Positions 9,901-22,146 of a stretch of 59,996 nucleotides of DNA are shown here, piece after piece; position 1 is the stretch's first letter, and the number at the start of each line of letters is the position of its first letter. The position numbers and the translations under genes were made by a program. The notes below the pieces were generated by a model. It saw only the letters and a list, made by a program, of their open reading frames with translations, was not told the DNA's origin and did not search any database. Origin of the DNA: Balamuthia mandrillaris (Eukaryota; Discosea; Longamoebia; Balamuthiidae); NCBI GenBank assembly GCA_031835245.1, contig JAVKOQ010000314.1, positions 1-59,996 of the forward strand. The letters run 5' to 3'.

Positions 9901-12900
9901 TCAAGACCGAGTTGACGTGTAATGTCCATTGAAGTCAAGACGCATCAGCAAATCTTCCACTGTTGAGAACATAAAAGAAATGAGCGAGAGAAGAGAGACA
10001 GATAGACTGAGAGAATGAGAGATGATGATGACAAGAGAACGCACAATGAGGACTCTTTTGTTGCTTGACCACTCCTTGCAACACTGTGCACAGCAGCTGC
10101 ACCCGTTGATGAAAGACATCTCCAAGTTCTTGCAACGAGCGGGTCGCATTCATTCCTCGTCCTTCTTCCGAAGAAGAAGCGGAAGAAGCAGAAGAAAGAC
10201 GCTTGAAGGCCCCTGTGACATCGAGTGCCTTCTTTATGGCAGCCATCACGGAAGCAGCTCGCTCCGTCAAAAGACAACGATCGCTTATCTTGGCGAGAAA
10301 GCGTTGGTGCAGGGCAAGAATCTCGTCCAGAGTTCTTGCTTTCGTGAACAACGACTTAGATTCGACCCATACTGCCTCTATTGCCTTTGGCACAAAGTGT
10401 TAATGAGGAACGATAAGGAGAAGAACGAAGGAAGAAAGAAGCAAGTCGTTTGATACCCTATTCATGATATAATCCTGAAAGCTGTTGACAAAATGAAGCA
10501 TTTTGGCCCGAAGGAGATGAAGGTGGTGGGCAGCTCCCTTTGTGCATCCAGAGAAAGACAACTGACGGAGCACGATGTCCAATCCGTATTTGGCCTTTTG
10601 TATCTGTAGCAGCAACAACCACACTTTGTTGTACTTTTCTTGCACTTCATTGTCCAACAGTAAACTTATTGGCCAAGGCGCCTAACGTAAACATTCAGTT
10701 GATTGCCCGAAAAAGAGAGGAGAAGCAGGGAAGGAAGTTACATTGTAACGCAGCCGCAGATCATCCAGTCTATGACTGCGAGTGTTGCTTAGCTGTAGGG
10801 ACAAGGTGGTCTCAACTCCACCGACCGATAACGATGAAGAGAGCTTAAAAGAGGTTGAGTAGAGAGCAAGCATATCTTGCAACAAAAAGTTAAGCTCGAA
10901 TTGATCACCAAAAGTGATGGTGTCTCCGTCGTTCAACTAGAACCGAAACATCCCAAAGTAAGGCTTGAAGTTGAGAGATGAGGAGCATAGAAGAGCTAGA
11001 GGAAGAAGAGGATGAGAGAGAAGGAGAGGGCGAAACCTGCTGAAACAAATGAGGAACAAGCTCACGGTAAAAACTAGCATCTTGCATGAAGAAAGCGAGA
11101 CGAAGCCGAAACATATGGTCCCATAACTTGTAGTTCTCGGTAAGAAGTTTCAGCAAAGCGGAATGAGCTGCGTCATAGCGCAGTGATAACGATGGCAACA
11201 AGCAACTCTCTAGCAAGAGAGAGGGATGAAAAAAAGCTAATGTGTTGCTATGCTTGGGTTCGTCGTGCCGCTCTGATTCCTCTGCACTTGCCAACATCCA
11301 AGCTAAGCAATCCGACCCTTCATCGCTCCAAGAAGATAACTTGTTTGGTATGTATAGGTGTTGTAGCTGGATGTTTGCGATCTCCTCTTCCGCAACGAAC
11401 CGTCGCAAAGCAGAGATGAAATCGCTGAACAGACTTGTCTTCGCATTATCTATCAAAGCTGCAAAGGAAGCATGTGGGCTGCATTGTCGCGCTAGTCGCA
11501 TGCTCTTTCCGGCAAGAAGTGCTTTTTGGGCTTGTTCTTTGTTGAAGAAGGATGGCAAAAAGAGGGCTTCATCGCCTACATGTTGTGTTCGTAGCACAAA
11601 ATCCATTTCCCAGTCCATAGTTTCTGCTCCCTTCATGTTTGCTTTGCTATGCCTTTGTGAGTCAAGAGCGAGAGAGAGAGAGAGGAGGAGGAGGAAGAGG
11701 AGGAGAAAAAAGACATAGAGAAGAGAGATGTACGAAAAAGCAATTATAAATTCTGAATGCGGATCTTGGAGCTGGCCATAGGTCAGCCATAAATGAAGCA
11801 TGTCCAAGAAAGGCTTAATGGTGATGCTCAACAGCCGCAACAGTACCAGAAAGCGTTGGCAACTATGCGTGTTACCACGCCGAAACGTGTAGCTTTTCTC
11901 CGTTATCAACATTTCGTAACTGGTAGTGAAAGAGCTAGAATTAGGTAAAGAATACTTAAGACGGTGAGTGAGAACTAACATGCATGATAACAGTTGGGCT
12001 GCCTCGAAGGAAGATCGAGTCAAAAGAGAAGAAGTGGTAGTATTGCCGTCATCAACATCGTAACCGTCTTCGCTATCATCTTCATCAGCTAAAGTAGAAG
12101 CAGGAAGACGTTCACATCGGCAAGAGAACGAGTGGAGAAGTTGGGAGAGCATTTGCAGCTTTTCGAAATGAGGACGAAGGGCTGTTTCAAGCCATGCTAA
12201 TGTGATGCTATTTGTTGAGGCGAATGCTCGACCTCGCGATGAAGGTGGAGAAGAAAGAGAGCCGAGGTTGGGTAACTTTAGAGGAAAGACGGGTACAGGA
12301 TCAACAGGGCTGGTGCATGCCCCTGGAAAGATGTTGAAGGAAGGGAGTGAACGTGGCGGAAGAAGTTGGTCTAGTGATAGTGCCCAAGAAGAAGCAGAAG
12401 AAGAAGAAGAAGAAGAAGAAGAAGAAGAAGAAGAAGAAGAAGAAGAAGAACAAGAACAAGAAGTAGAACTAGAGCTAGAACAAGGAGGAGAGCGATGACA
12501 ACACGGACTAATAGAAGGAGAAGGAGAAGGTGGAGAGGAAGAACGGGTGTTTTCGGTGTGTAATAAGAGGAGCAGGTCAGTCAACAAGGCTTTATGTTGG
12601 TGCAAATGCTCCTCGAGCCCTGAGGAGAATGCTTGCAAGGTTTTGCTGCTCCGTTGGTTCCCTAGCAAGCCGTTGTGTCTAGGGAGAGCGGTTGACAAGA
12701 AAAGCAATGAGAACAGCAGAGAGAGGAGCGAAGGAGACGGCGGAGCAGAGAAGCCATAATATCAAGAGGAGAGGTTCTCGCGCTTACCGTTGCGCAAAGG
12801 ATTCCAGTCGGTGAACAGCATTGGCGATGGGCAGGAAGCCACGTAGCTGATGAGCAAGACTCTGCGGGGAGCGATCGACCAGTCGGTAGCCTTCAACCAG

Positions 12901-13331
12901 CTGTTTCAAGAGAGAGTAGAAGAGAGGGGGGAGGGAGAGAGAGAGGGAGAGAGAGAGAGAGAGAGAGAGAGTAGAAGCGAGGAGAAGAGAGGTGTAAGTA
13001 AGGTAGCGATTGTAGCAAATCAAGATGTCTTTACATGGTAGCCTTGTTCCTGGTGGTAGTCATTCTCGGCCTCATATACTTCTTTTTCTTCTTCTTCTCC
13101 ACCTTGATCTTCAAAAGAAGGTCCGAACCGAAAGAGTCGAGTAGTAGGACAGCCCATCAGCAGGTAGAGCACCTCCTCCACGGCCTGCCGTTCCGTTATC
13201 GTTTGATAGGGAGCCTGCCTGTAGAACCATTGTTGCTTTTTATAATGCCCACGTTGCACTCGAAGAGGAGGTTCGTAGTCCAAGAGCACTCTTTTGTTCC
13301 AACCATCCAACAAGCAGCTGCTGCTCTCCAT
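9901..13331 (-). CDS. Gamma-tubulin complex component (GCP family, GCP4/GCP5-like)
   Basis: Subunit of the microtubule-nucleating gamma-tubulin complex. The first in-frame ATG is at 13331 (MESSSCLLDGWNKRVLLDYE). The N-terminus has the GCP pattern TITERQAVEEVLYLLMGCP with LFRFGPSF, then HQLRGFLPIANAVHRLESF. A low-complexity Ser/Glu stretch follows (about 12370-12470), then AALIDNAKTSLFSDFISALR. The grip-2 region is clear: LLTENYKLWDHMFRLRLAFF ... DLRLRYN ... YNKVWLLLLQIQKAKYGLDI, then LRAKMLHFVNSFQDYI and LDEILALHQRFLAKISDRCL. It ends with VEDLLMRLDFNGHY, as GCPs do. At least eight exons; inner edges are approximate. The poly-Ser run makes it longer than a typical GCP4, so GCP5 is as likely. 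An intron at about 12925-12972 holds a GA run on +. Confidence 0.8.
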
Positions 13332-13524
13332 CTTTCTTTGTTGGGAGGTAATTTTCACGTCGTCATGAATATATTTTCTGACATCATTTATATCTAAATT
13401 TAGAAACGGTGATGTAATCAAATTTATTAAAATTAAAATGTGGGAACCAGGATTCGAACCGCCGTCTCATTCGGGTCGTCACGAAAAATATAAACAAAGA
13501 AAAAATAGAACAACTCTGAACAGA
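13332..13524. promoter_or_regulatory. 193-base bidirectional promoter between the GCP and SDR genes
   Basis: The GCP start on minus (13331) and the SDR start on plus (13525) face away from each other across only 193 bases, so both promoters must be here. It contains TCACGTCGTCATGAAT (13355-13370), matched exactly upstream of the TOM22-like gene, and an AT-rich core (13380-13440). Confidence 0.6.
13355..13370 (+). promoter_or_regulatory. 16-base shared upstream element, copy 1
   Basis: TCACGTCGTCATGAAT followed by ATATTTTCTG. The second copy at 26286-26301 is followed by TATTTTCCTG, so similarity runs for about 26 bases. Both lie just upstream of gene starts. Confidence 0.4.
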
Positions 13525-14137
13525 ATGGAAGAAAGAGGAAGAGGAGGGAGAGGAACTGGGCGGCTGGCAGGAAAGACCGCTATCATCACCGGAGCGGGTT
13601 CGGGCATAGGCAGAGAGACTGCCATTCTGTTCGTGGAGCAAGGGGCCACAGTGGCGGCGGTGGACCTCGACGAGGCCGGCGGCCAGGAGACCCTCTCCCT
13701 CCTCGAGGCCCGTCTTCGTCAGCTCTCAGCGGAGGAGGAGGAGGCGGCCACCACCAAGACAAAGCAAGGGGCGTTCTTCTGCAAGGCCAACGTGGCGGTG
13801 GAGGAGGAAATAGTGGCCATGGTGGAGCAAGTGGTGCAACGGACCGGCCGCATCGACGTGCTGGTCAACAACGCCGCCGCCTTTGTGTTTGGCACCGTGG
13901 ACGAGGCCTCCACCGAGGACTGGGACAAGGTGCTGGGCGTCAACGTCAAAGGCACGGCGCTGGTCTGCAAGCACGTCATCCGCCAGATGAAGCAGCAGGA
14001 CCTCAACGAGAAGGGCAGCCGAGGCTCCATCGTGAACCTGGCCTCCGTCTCCTCCTACATTGCCCAACGAGGCTTTGTCCCTTATAACACTAGCAAAGGT
14101 TTCACTCTCTTCTCTGCTCTCTCTCTCTCTCCCTCCA

Positions 14138-14181
<44 letters not shown>

Positions 14182-14533
14182 GTTTCCATTTGGAAGGCCA
14201 ACAACACACGCACACAAAACAAAATGAACACTTACGCCCACAGCTGCGATACTGGGGCTGACGCGGTGCATCGCCGCCGATGTGGGCACCCTAGGCATCC
14301 GAGTGAACAGCGTGGCGCCAGGCACCATCGACACGCCAGCCACCAGGCGTGCCTGCGCTGCCAAGGGCTACTCCGTGGAGGAGCTCAACCAAAAGGAGGG
14401 TCCCCTGCACGTGCTGGGCAGGATAGGGCAGCCGATGGAGGTGGCCCAGGCCATCCTCTTCTTGGCCTCCGATGAGGCCTCCTTCGTCACGGCCACCAAT
14501 CTCATGGTGGATGGTGGATTCACCGCTTTCTGA
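13525..14533 (+). CDS. Short-chain dehydrogenase/reductase (SDR), classical type, 287 residues
   Basis: NAD(P)-dependent oxidoreductase. Two exons, 13525-14098 and 14244-14533. Hallmarks in order: GKTAIITGAGSGIGRETA (cofactor glycine motif, about residues 18-35); the acidic end of beta-2 in VAAVDLDEAGG, which favours NAD over NADP; VLVNNAA; catalytic Ser in IVNLASVSSY; and catalytic Tyr and Lys in YNTSK, with the Lys at the last whole codon before the intron. After the intron come AAILGLTRCIAADVG, IRVNSVAPGTIDTP and the C-terminal LMVDGGF. Length is normal. The substrate cannot be read. The 145-base intron holds the CT run at 14128-14174. Confidence 0.92.
14128..14174 (+). repeat. CT dinucleotide run in the SDR intron
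   Basis: Nearly pure CT on the sense strand, beginning about 30 bases after the donor and ending about 70 bases before the acceptor, so it is not simply the 3' polypyrimidine tract. Confidence 0.9.
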
Positions 14534-14689
14534 TTCTTTCTTGTCGTTTCTTTCTTCTTGCTCTCCAAGTCACATTGGTTTCCGAGAGAGAGAGAAAAGC
14601 AGAGGGAGAAAGTGGTGCCGTAATACTGTTATAAAAGTACTTGTACTGTTCAACAACATACTGAAGCAAAAAAAAAAAAGGTTGTCTGT

Positions 14690-15937
14690 TTAGTTGCCCT
14701 TCTTTCGACTGAAGAAACCACCAGACTTTTGGGGTCTGCCTCCACCAATGTTGCCGCTGCTTCCGCTGCCGCCGCCTTGTCCTCCGCCTGCCTTGGTCAA
14801 CTCGGTTTTCATTCTATCATTATCCGCCTGCGCCTCCGCTAGAGTGAACTTGGTCTCCACGAGCTGCTGCTCCAAACGTTGAAGCTCCTTTCTCAACCTC
14901 TCGACCTGGTCCCTGCCCTGCGCGATTTGGCTGTTGAGGTCAAACTTCTCGCTCTCCGCTTGAGCCAGGGAGAGCTTGCTTGAGATGAGCTGCTCCTCCA
15001 CGTCGCTGAAGCGCTTGTTCATGGCGTCCTTGTTGAGGTTGCTGAAGCGGATGCGACCGCGGGGCTGCTTCTCGTTGGACTTGTCCTTGAGCTCTTCCAA
15101 GGAGTTGAGATATTGCACCTCGCAATCGCCTAGCTCTACGGACCAGTGCACGTTTTGCTTCTCCCAGCCTCCTTCCAAGATCTCCTCTGCCGCTTGTTTC
15201 GCTGTTGTTTGGTCGTTACAGTAGTAAATCAACGATCGGGATGTGACACAATAAAAGCAAACAATTACAGAACACGAAGAAACAACTAAGATATTCACAA
15301 CAAGAAAGAAGACAAACCTTTGAATAAACCTTCCTTGACTTGCTCTACCATCTGCTGGCGCTGTTCCGCGCTGGTCTTTTCCCAAAGCGAGGTCAACTTG
15401 GCAAACAGTTGCTGCACTTTTGGCACCAGCAAGGACAGGCCACGATCAAACTGAGCTGGCTTGCCCACTGTCAACATCTGCATGCCCTGCACGCGAGTGT
15501 TAAAGTGGGTGATGTGTCCGCCGGCCTTCTCGTCTCGCTTGCGTTGGAACTGGCAGAGAAGGTTCTGATTGTCGCCGCTGTTGTCGAGGATGGGGCGAAG
15601 CTCGGTGGCGAGAGGCAGGTCAGGGTGATCCAAGCCGCTGGCTCGGACGGCGCGCAGCTTCAGCACAGCGCTTTGGGAATGGCAGTTGTTGTCGAGAGCC
15701 ATCTCAAAGCGGTCAAACATGACCTCGGAGAGGGACTCAGCTTTCTCCTCTTCGGGATTAGGAATCACCCGTTTCTCTGATTCTTCTTCTTCGGGGGATT
15801 GCTTTTCTTTGTCCTTGTTGTTGCTTTGTTGGGCGTCAATAAGTTTCTCCTCCTCTATGAGCTGGCTAAGCGAGCCTGGTGATAGCAAGCTCAATATAGC
15901 CTTCTCCAAGCGCGCATAAAATGCTACATTCAGTCAA

Positions 15938-15981
<44 letters not shown>

Positions 15982-18900
15982 GCGAGCGAGCGAGAGAAGA
16001 GAAGAGAAAGAATAAATCATTAAACAAAATAGTCAATTTGTGAGACGGAGACTAGAATATACGTACTTAGCAAGAGAGTACTTGATTCCGTCAACAACGG
16101 TCTTCGTAATGTCAACGTCATCCGTAGTGGCAGAGGAGGCCTGGGCAGCACTTTCCTGCGTCACTTGACTGGAAGTCAACTGGCTGATACCAGTCGAAGC
16201 CAGCTTCAACATCTTGTTCATGTTCTTCCTCTCCGTTTCTTCCACACCCATGCGCTCTCCCCACTGCGTGTGCTCTCGCTCTATATGGCGAATGTAGCGC
16301 AATCTATATCAAACCATAACTTAGAATAGTTTTCTAATTGATTTTAAACAGTTTGCATGAAAGCGAAAGTACCCTTGTTTGCTCAAACGGCCCTTTATGT
16401 CGGAGGAATGCAACGTAGTTTCTATTCTGTGCAATTTATCTTGCATGGTCTTAGGTGGGAAATATCGGCCATAAAGGCGGAACGATGCTGGTTCTAATAT
16501 TGCCTCCTGATAAACATCCGTATTTAGGCAAAGAAACGCAAGAGATAAAGCAAGCAAGATAAAGGAAAACTTGAACATCAATAAAAGGAGATACCTCGAC
16601 TGTCTCGTTTGCTGCAACTACCAACTCACAAGTTACCCGCTGCAACTCAGCCTAAGCAGAAAAATGAGTGCAAAACAGCGTAAATGAGTACATTTGTTTA
16701 AAAAGAGAAGGAGGAAAGACAAACTTGGAATTTATGCACAGTGCCCTCCTCTGGGGTAAGCTCCTGGGGAGAATCGGGCAAAGCGATGAGAGCATCCTTC
16801 AAAAACGGCGGGAAGGGCCAGTCAGGCTGGTTAGTGATTCCTAACTTTCCGATCATCATATGCAAGGCCAGATCTCGCAGCACCGGATCAGAAGAGTCTG
16901 GAAGGTTTGGCAATACCACCATTAACTCAGTGGCCTTTGTTTAAAAGAAAAAGGGTAAGTGAGCAAGAAAAAGGTATGCCAGAAAAAAATGACAAAAAAA
17001 ACATAAGACAAAGAGACACACTGAAAGCGTGATAAGAAATAAGAATATACCTGCATGCTGAACTTGCTATTTAGGTAGAGGTACTCTTCGGGCTTCAGCT
17101 GTAAAAGCATTTGAAGAATATCACCACTATCACCAAGGTAGGCTTCTATGGGACCTTCAATGATAAAGGTATACAGATCCTTCCATACTTGTTTGTCAAA
17201 AACGAGCTGAGCGCCATGCAGGCTTCCGCCAAATTCCAAAGTGGGTACACGACGCTGCACGGATTCGTCTCCTTCAATCTTTAAAAAAAAAAAATAGGTA
17301 AAAAAGAAACGACAAGAAAGAGAAAGGAAAGAGGAAAAGTTGTTCGAACCTTTGTACGGTACTTAACGCTTAAGTTCAAAAGTCCAGGGTGAACAGGGCG
17401 AAAAGCCTTCTCAGGAGGAGTATGAACGGCCTGCGTGAGAAGGCGCATATATCTCGGCTCTTTAGAGGAAGAAGGTTGCTTCTCCCTGAACGTAACGTTT
17501 GTCATGCCCAGCTTAAACACCGACTCCCAACAACCTACAACTTGATCCTGACCACGTCCGCCCAAGTCCTTGATGGTATAGGTGGTCAAGCGCTCGGGAG
17601 AGAGGTTGAGCTCCAAACCGAAGCCAAAGAAGGTGAAGCCGTTTTCGCCTCCTTGTTGGCCTTGCGAGAGCTCAATGACAAATCGGTGTAGCGTAATGCC
17701 ATACCACAATCTTTTAAATAACACAAGTAAATCAGATAAAGAATTGCATAAGAAAGCAAAAAAACAAACAAAACAAAACAAACAAAAAAAAAGGAAGAAA
17801 TGCATACTTGTTTGTTTTGATGTCGTGCGCTTGAATTGCTTCCTCCACTCGTTTATGGGCATCGGGCTTGTCGGGCACTTCTCTGGTTAAGCAGGCCTTG
17901 AAGCTGATGACAAGATCAACCATGCGTTGCCACATTCCTTGAGTCCAAGAGAAGCTCAGCTCTTCAAAAATACAATGCACAGAACTTCCAATCCATGCTC
18001 CAGACTTGGCTTCTGTTTCGTTCACAAACTATATTAAAGTTGGAAAGGACAACAATCAGAGATACATTTTAAATGAGAGAAGAGAGAGAGAGAGAGAGAG
18101 AGAGTAGCAAATACCCGAATTTCAACAGGCATGTTGTCGATAATAGGAACTGGGTCTTCACCAGCAACCATCTGCGACTCTATGGAGATCGAGTGCACAG
18201 TAGCTTGCTTGTACGTCCTTATTATGCCTTTCTCTTTATCGGTGATGATGGTCTGTGCGAGATCTACCACCTTTTAGTTGTTAAACAAGAAAAAAACCGT
18301 TAGAGAAACCAAAGGAAAGGAGTTACGAGAGCAAGAAAGAAGAGAGAGAGAGAGAGAGAAGGATTGAGGATGCAGGAAGCCAAGTACCTCCCACTTGTCG
18401 TTGGTGGATTGAATCACCACGTTGCGAACAACGACATTAAGTCCGGGCTTCCAGTTTGGGTGCCAGGTGTTAGTGCCAAGAGTCTCGGTGTGTACGTGGA
18501 TTTCTTTTACCACTATTTTAATGCCTTTAATGATGGCGAGGTCACCAGCCTCCTTCTTGCCTTGGTTCAATCTTTAGGGTGTTTGGTGCATTCATGTGAG
18601 CGCTATATCTTAAAGAGAAGAGAACGAGAGAATAACAAGAACGACAAGAGAAGAACAGAAACGTACTTGGAGAGAATGTCGGGCATTGGTTTGATCACGT
18701 CGGGCTCACGCAGGTGAAGATCCAGACGATCGAGAGTGATGGTGATGGGCTCATGTTTCAGGTTGGTGTAGGGCACCTTTGGTAGAAGGCAGAAGCACCA
18801 ATTGGTTTCGATCAACAGAGAGAGAGAGAGAGAGAGAAGAGAGCGAGCGAGAAAGCGAAAGAGCGAGAGTAAGGATGACAAGAGAATGCAAGGACGAAGG

Positions 18901-19303
18901 AACGAGAATAGAGAAGAACAAATAACAAGAGAAAGATAACGCGACAACGAGAAGACGAGAACAGAGAGAAGATCAGAGGTTTTACCTGGAGCTGGAGTTC
19001 TGTACATTTGGCACTTACAATCTCCAAGTTGGGAGGGATCAAGGTGATTTCCTGCAGCACCTCTCCGTTCAACTCTGTCCCATGGGGTTGTTTTAAAAAT
19101 GGTACGAAGTTCAGCATATTTTTGACAAAAAAAAAGAAGTAGAAAAAACAAAGCCTTCTTTCTTGCAAAGATGAATATTACGCACCAAAGTTGGTAATAG
19201 TGGCGCTGCCTTTGAGCATCTGCACTTTCAACATCTCCTTGTTGAAGCCCTTGATGAACCTTTTCAGGTACGAGCCCAGCAGCTTGGTGATGAGGCTTTC
19301 CAT
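14690..19303 (-). CDS. Chorein-N bridge-like lipid-transfer protein (BLTP3/VPS13-related)
   Basis: Predicted tube-shaped protein moving phospholipids at membrane contacts. Exon 1 at 19303 encodes the chorein start (MESLITKLLGSYLKRFIKGF, then LKGSATITNF), followed by ELNGEVLQEITLIPPNLEI and VPYTNLKHEPITITLDRLD, the normal N-cap of this family. Later exons show repeated beta-groove patterns: KGIKIVVKEIHVHTETLG, GLNVVVRNVVIQSTNDKWE, VHSISIESQM and HRFVIELSQGQQGGENGF. The C-terminal exons carry a coiled coil (VERLRKELQRLEQQLVETKF) and a Gly/Lys-rich end (SGGFFSRKKGN). About fifteen short exons, with edges approximate. It is much shorter than VPS13 and has no visible VAB domain; UHRF1BP1/SHIP164-like proteins are the nearest analogues. 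Many introns carry GA runs on +. Confidence 0.72.
15940..15995 (+). repeat. GA run followed by GCGA tetranucleotide repeat
   Basis: GA dinucleotides passing directly into about six GCGA units, inside an intron of the minus-strand chorein gene (sense strand CT then TCGC). Confidence 0.85.
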
Positions 19304-19811
19304 GGTTCAGGCCAGCTCGTTGTTTCTCAAAAAAAAATAGATTTTGCTGCTGCTGCTGCTGCTTTCGGCCTTATTTTATTTTTTTTTTTTTTGTGGGTTG
19401 GTTTGCTTCTTTCTTGCTACGCTTTTACTTACTTTGCTTGTGTGTGCGCGTGGTGAAGCAGACGAAAAGGCAAAAAAGCAAAACAGAAAAGACCAACACC
19501 ACCGCGCAAAGGCCTCTCCGCAGTGCCAAAAGTCAGTGTCTCCTCCCCCCCCTCTCTTTAAATTTAATGCCCACCACCAGAAAGACAATTTTTTCCAACG
19601 ACGAAATAGGCCTCCAGGCTTTGCGATGTGCGCACCACTTCTTGACGAAAACTGCAGGAATGGAGCGGTTATGTCTGCAAGAATTGGTTTTGGTTGACAA
19701 CTTGACCAAAGATGGAGAACAGCATGTGTACAAACAACGGATTTTTTTTGTTTTTGTTTTCGACCAACAAAGATAAAGAGAGAAGAGAGGAGAAGAGGAA
19801 GAAGGTTAAAG

Positions 19812-21998
19812 TTACTGAGCAGCACCAGCTGGTCGTGGTGGAGCCTGCATCTGCAGCTGAGCGGCTATTTGCATCTGCGCCTGCTGCCGAACGATCACAA
19901 GGGCGGCCAGCAATGAGGCCAAAAATACCAGCAGAACGGTGTCCCAGGCATAGCCCATCAGGTCGTCCTCCTCCTCCTCGTCCTCAAAGTAATCATGCAG
20001 GTAATCATACTCCAAGTCCAACAAGTCCTCATCCTCTCCTCCTCCAAAACTATCCCCATGTTGTTGATGATGATGACGTCCTTGAGAACTACCATCAACA
20101 TCACCCGCAGCGGCGGTAGCAGAAGTGGCAGAGGAAGAGGAAGAGGGAGAAGCTGCCACGTTTTGATCAGGAAATCCCCAGGTGCCAGTTTGCCACCACT
20201 GATGCCACTTCAAAGCCAACAAGGCCAACGTGGAGGGCACATACGCCTCCGTCGGGTTGTAGGTCAGGGCCAGGTCATAGTACCGCTTGGCCAGATGAAA
20301 GTCCTGCGGGAGGCCCAGCCCGTGCTGATGCATGTAACCCAGGTTGAATGCCGCCTGCGGGTTGCGCATGTCGCTGGCCGCCTGATAGAACTGAGCGGCT
20401 TTGCTGCGGTCCGCTTGGAGGAAGCGCCCGTTGCCGTAGTAATGAAAGTCGCCCATTTTGAGGTAGGCTCCCGGACTCTTTTGCTCCGCTGCCTTCTTGT
20501 AGTAGTCGAACGCCATTTGTTTTGCCCTATCGTTCACCTCTTGTTCCTTTGCTTCGTCTTGTTCTTCGCTTGGCCTCTCAGTTATTTCTGCTTCCACTGT
20601 TGAAGAAGGAAGGGACGAAGAAGCAGGAAGTGGAGGAAGGACACCAGCAGAGGCCAAGCCGTTGTAGTAGAGCCAGGCAGCGTTGCTTTGTGCCAGCTCA
20701 AGTCCCATGCACGCCGCCTTCTCGTAGCGAAGCAGCGCACCACTGATGTCCCCTTGCTCATAGCGGTCGTGCGCCTCGTCCACCAGCTGTCCCATTCGGC
20801 CGCGCTCCACTACGCGCTTGTAGAGCAGCACGGCAGTGTGACAAGAGCGTGCCACGGATAGGCCTAGCCGATGCATTTGGGCAAGGTTAAACTGGGCAAC
20901 TAGGCTGCCGGCGTGGCTTGCCGCTGAGTAGTACTGGAGGGCCAGACCGTAGTCTTGCTTTACCCCTTTGCCATCTGAAAAGTGTTGGCAAAAGAAAAGA
21001 AACACGAAAAAAAAAAATACAAAGGTATCAGAAAGATAAGAAGAAATAAAAGCAGGAACGAAGAAAGCGCCCAAAGCAGAAAAGCTATAAACGACAATAA
21101 AAAAACAAAAACAAAAACAAAAACAAAAACAAAAACAAAAACAAAAACAAAAACAAAAAGGAGGAAAGAGAAGACTTACAAAAGTGGCAATTGCCCATGT
21201 GCAAAAGGCCCTCGGGATGACCTTGCTCTGCGGAGGAGCGGAACAGCCGAATGGCCTCCTCCTCATTGTGCAGGGGATCATCCGGAGAGGATAGCAGGTA
21301 TAGCTGTCCCAAGTGGGCTTGTGCCTGAGGATTGTTCTTACGAGCGGCGCGAACGAGGAACGAGCGAGCGGTTTGGTTGTTCTGAGTCACGCCATAGCCC
21401 TTCAAGTACATGAAGCCGAGGTTGGCCACGGCGTTGATGTCACCGTGACTGGCAGCCGTTTGGAAGTAGTGAAGAGCTTTCTGATAGTCTCGTGGTACTC
21501 CGTAAGCTCCTTGCAAGTAAAGTGTGCCCATCATCACCTTAATTGAGAAAGAGAGAGAGAGAGAGAGAGAGAGAAGTTTATAATGAAAGAAAACATGAAT
21601 GAAAACAAAGTTGAAAGGAGAATGGACGGGGCCACGAACCATGGCGGCAATGTCGCCGCTGTCGGCAGAATATTTCCAGTACTGTACAACGTCCTCTTCC
21701 TCGTGGGCCAACTCATCCTCGTTACTCAGCCGAATTAATTCCACGGCTTGTGCCAGTCCCGTATCTGTTATCTCTTGCGCCACTGCAATAAAGAAGGTCA
21801 ATCAAAGACACATTAAGAATTTAAGTAACGAATAGTAAAGATGCGCAAAAGAACCTTGTTGTGCCACCCGCCTATAATGAAACATGGCCTTCTCGCAATC
21901 TTGTTGTACTCCATGGCCATGCAAGTGTTTATAGCCCAATGTTATGCGGGCTTCCGGAATGTCAGCCTGCGAAGCAAACTCGTAATTCAAGACAGCCT

Positions 21999-22044
<46 letters not shown>

Positions 22045-22104
22045 GAATGAGAAAATGAGAGAGAACAGGAATTCATGATGAGCGATCTAACCGTATACAA
22101 TGAA

Positions 22105-22146
<42 letters not shown>

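Noticed and set aside
13441-13475. GGATTCGAACC on +, the reverse complement of a tRNA T-loop (GGTTCGAATCC)
   Set aside because: Only two of five T-stem pairs form, and no matching acceptor, D-arm or anticodon arm is present on the minus strand.
20982-21413. KTKTKT-rich + strand frame
   Set aside because: Read from the AAAAAC array and antisense to SEL1L-like exons.
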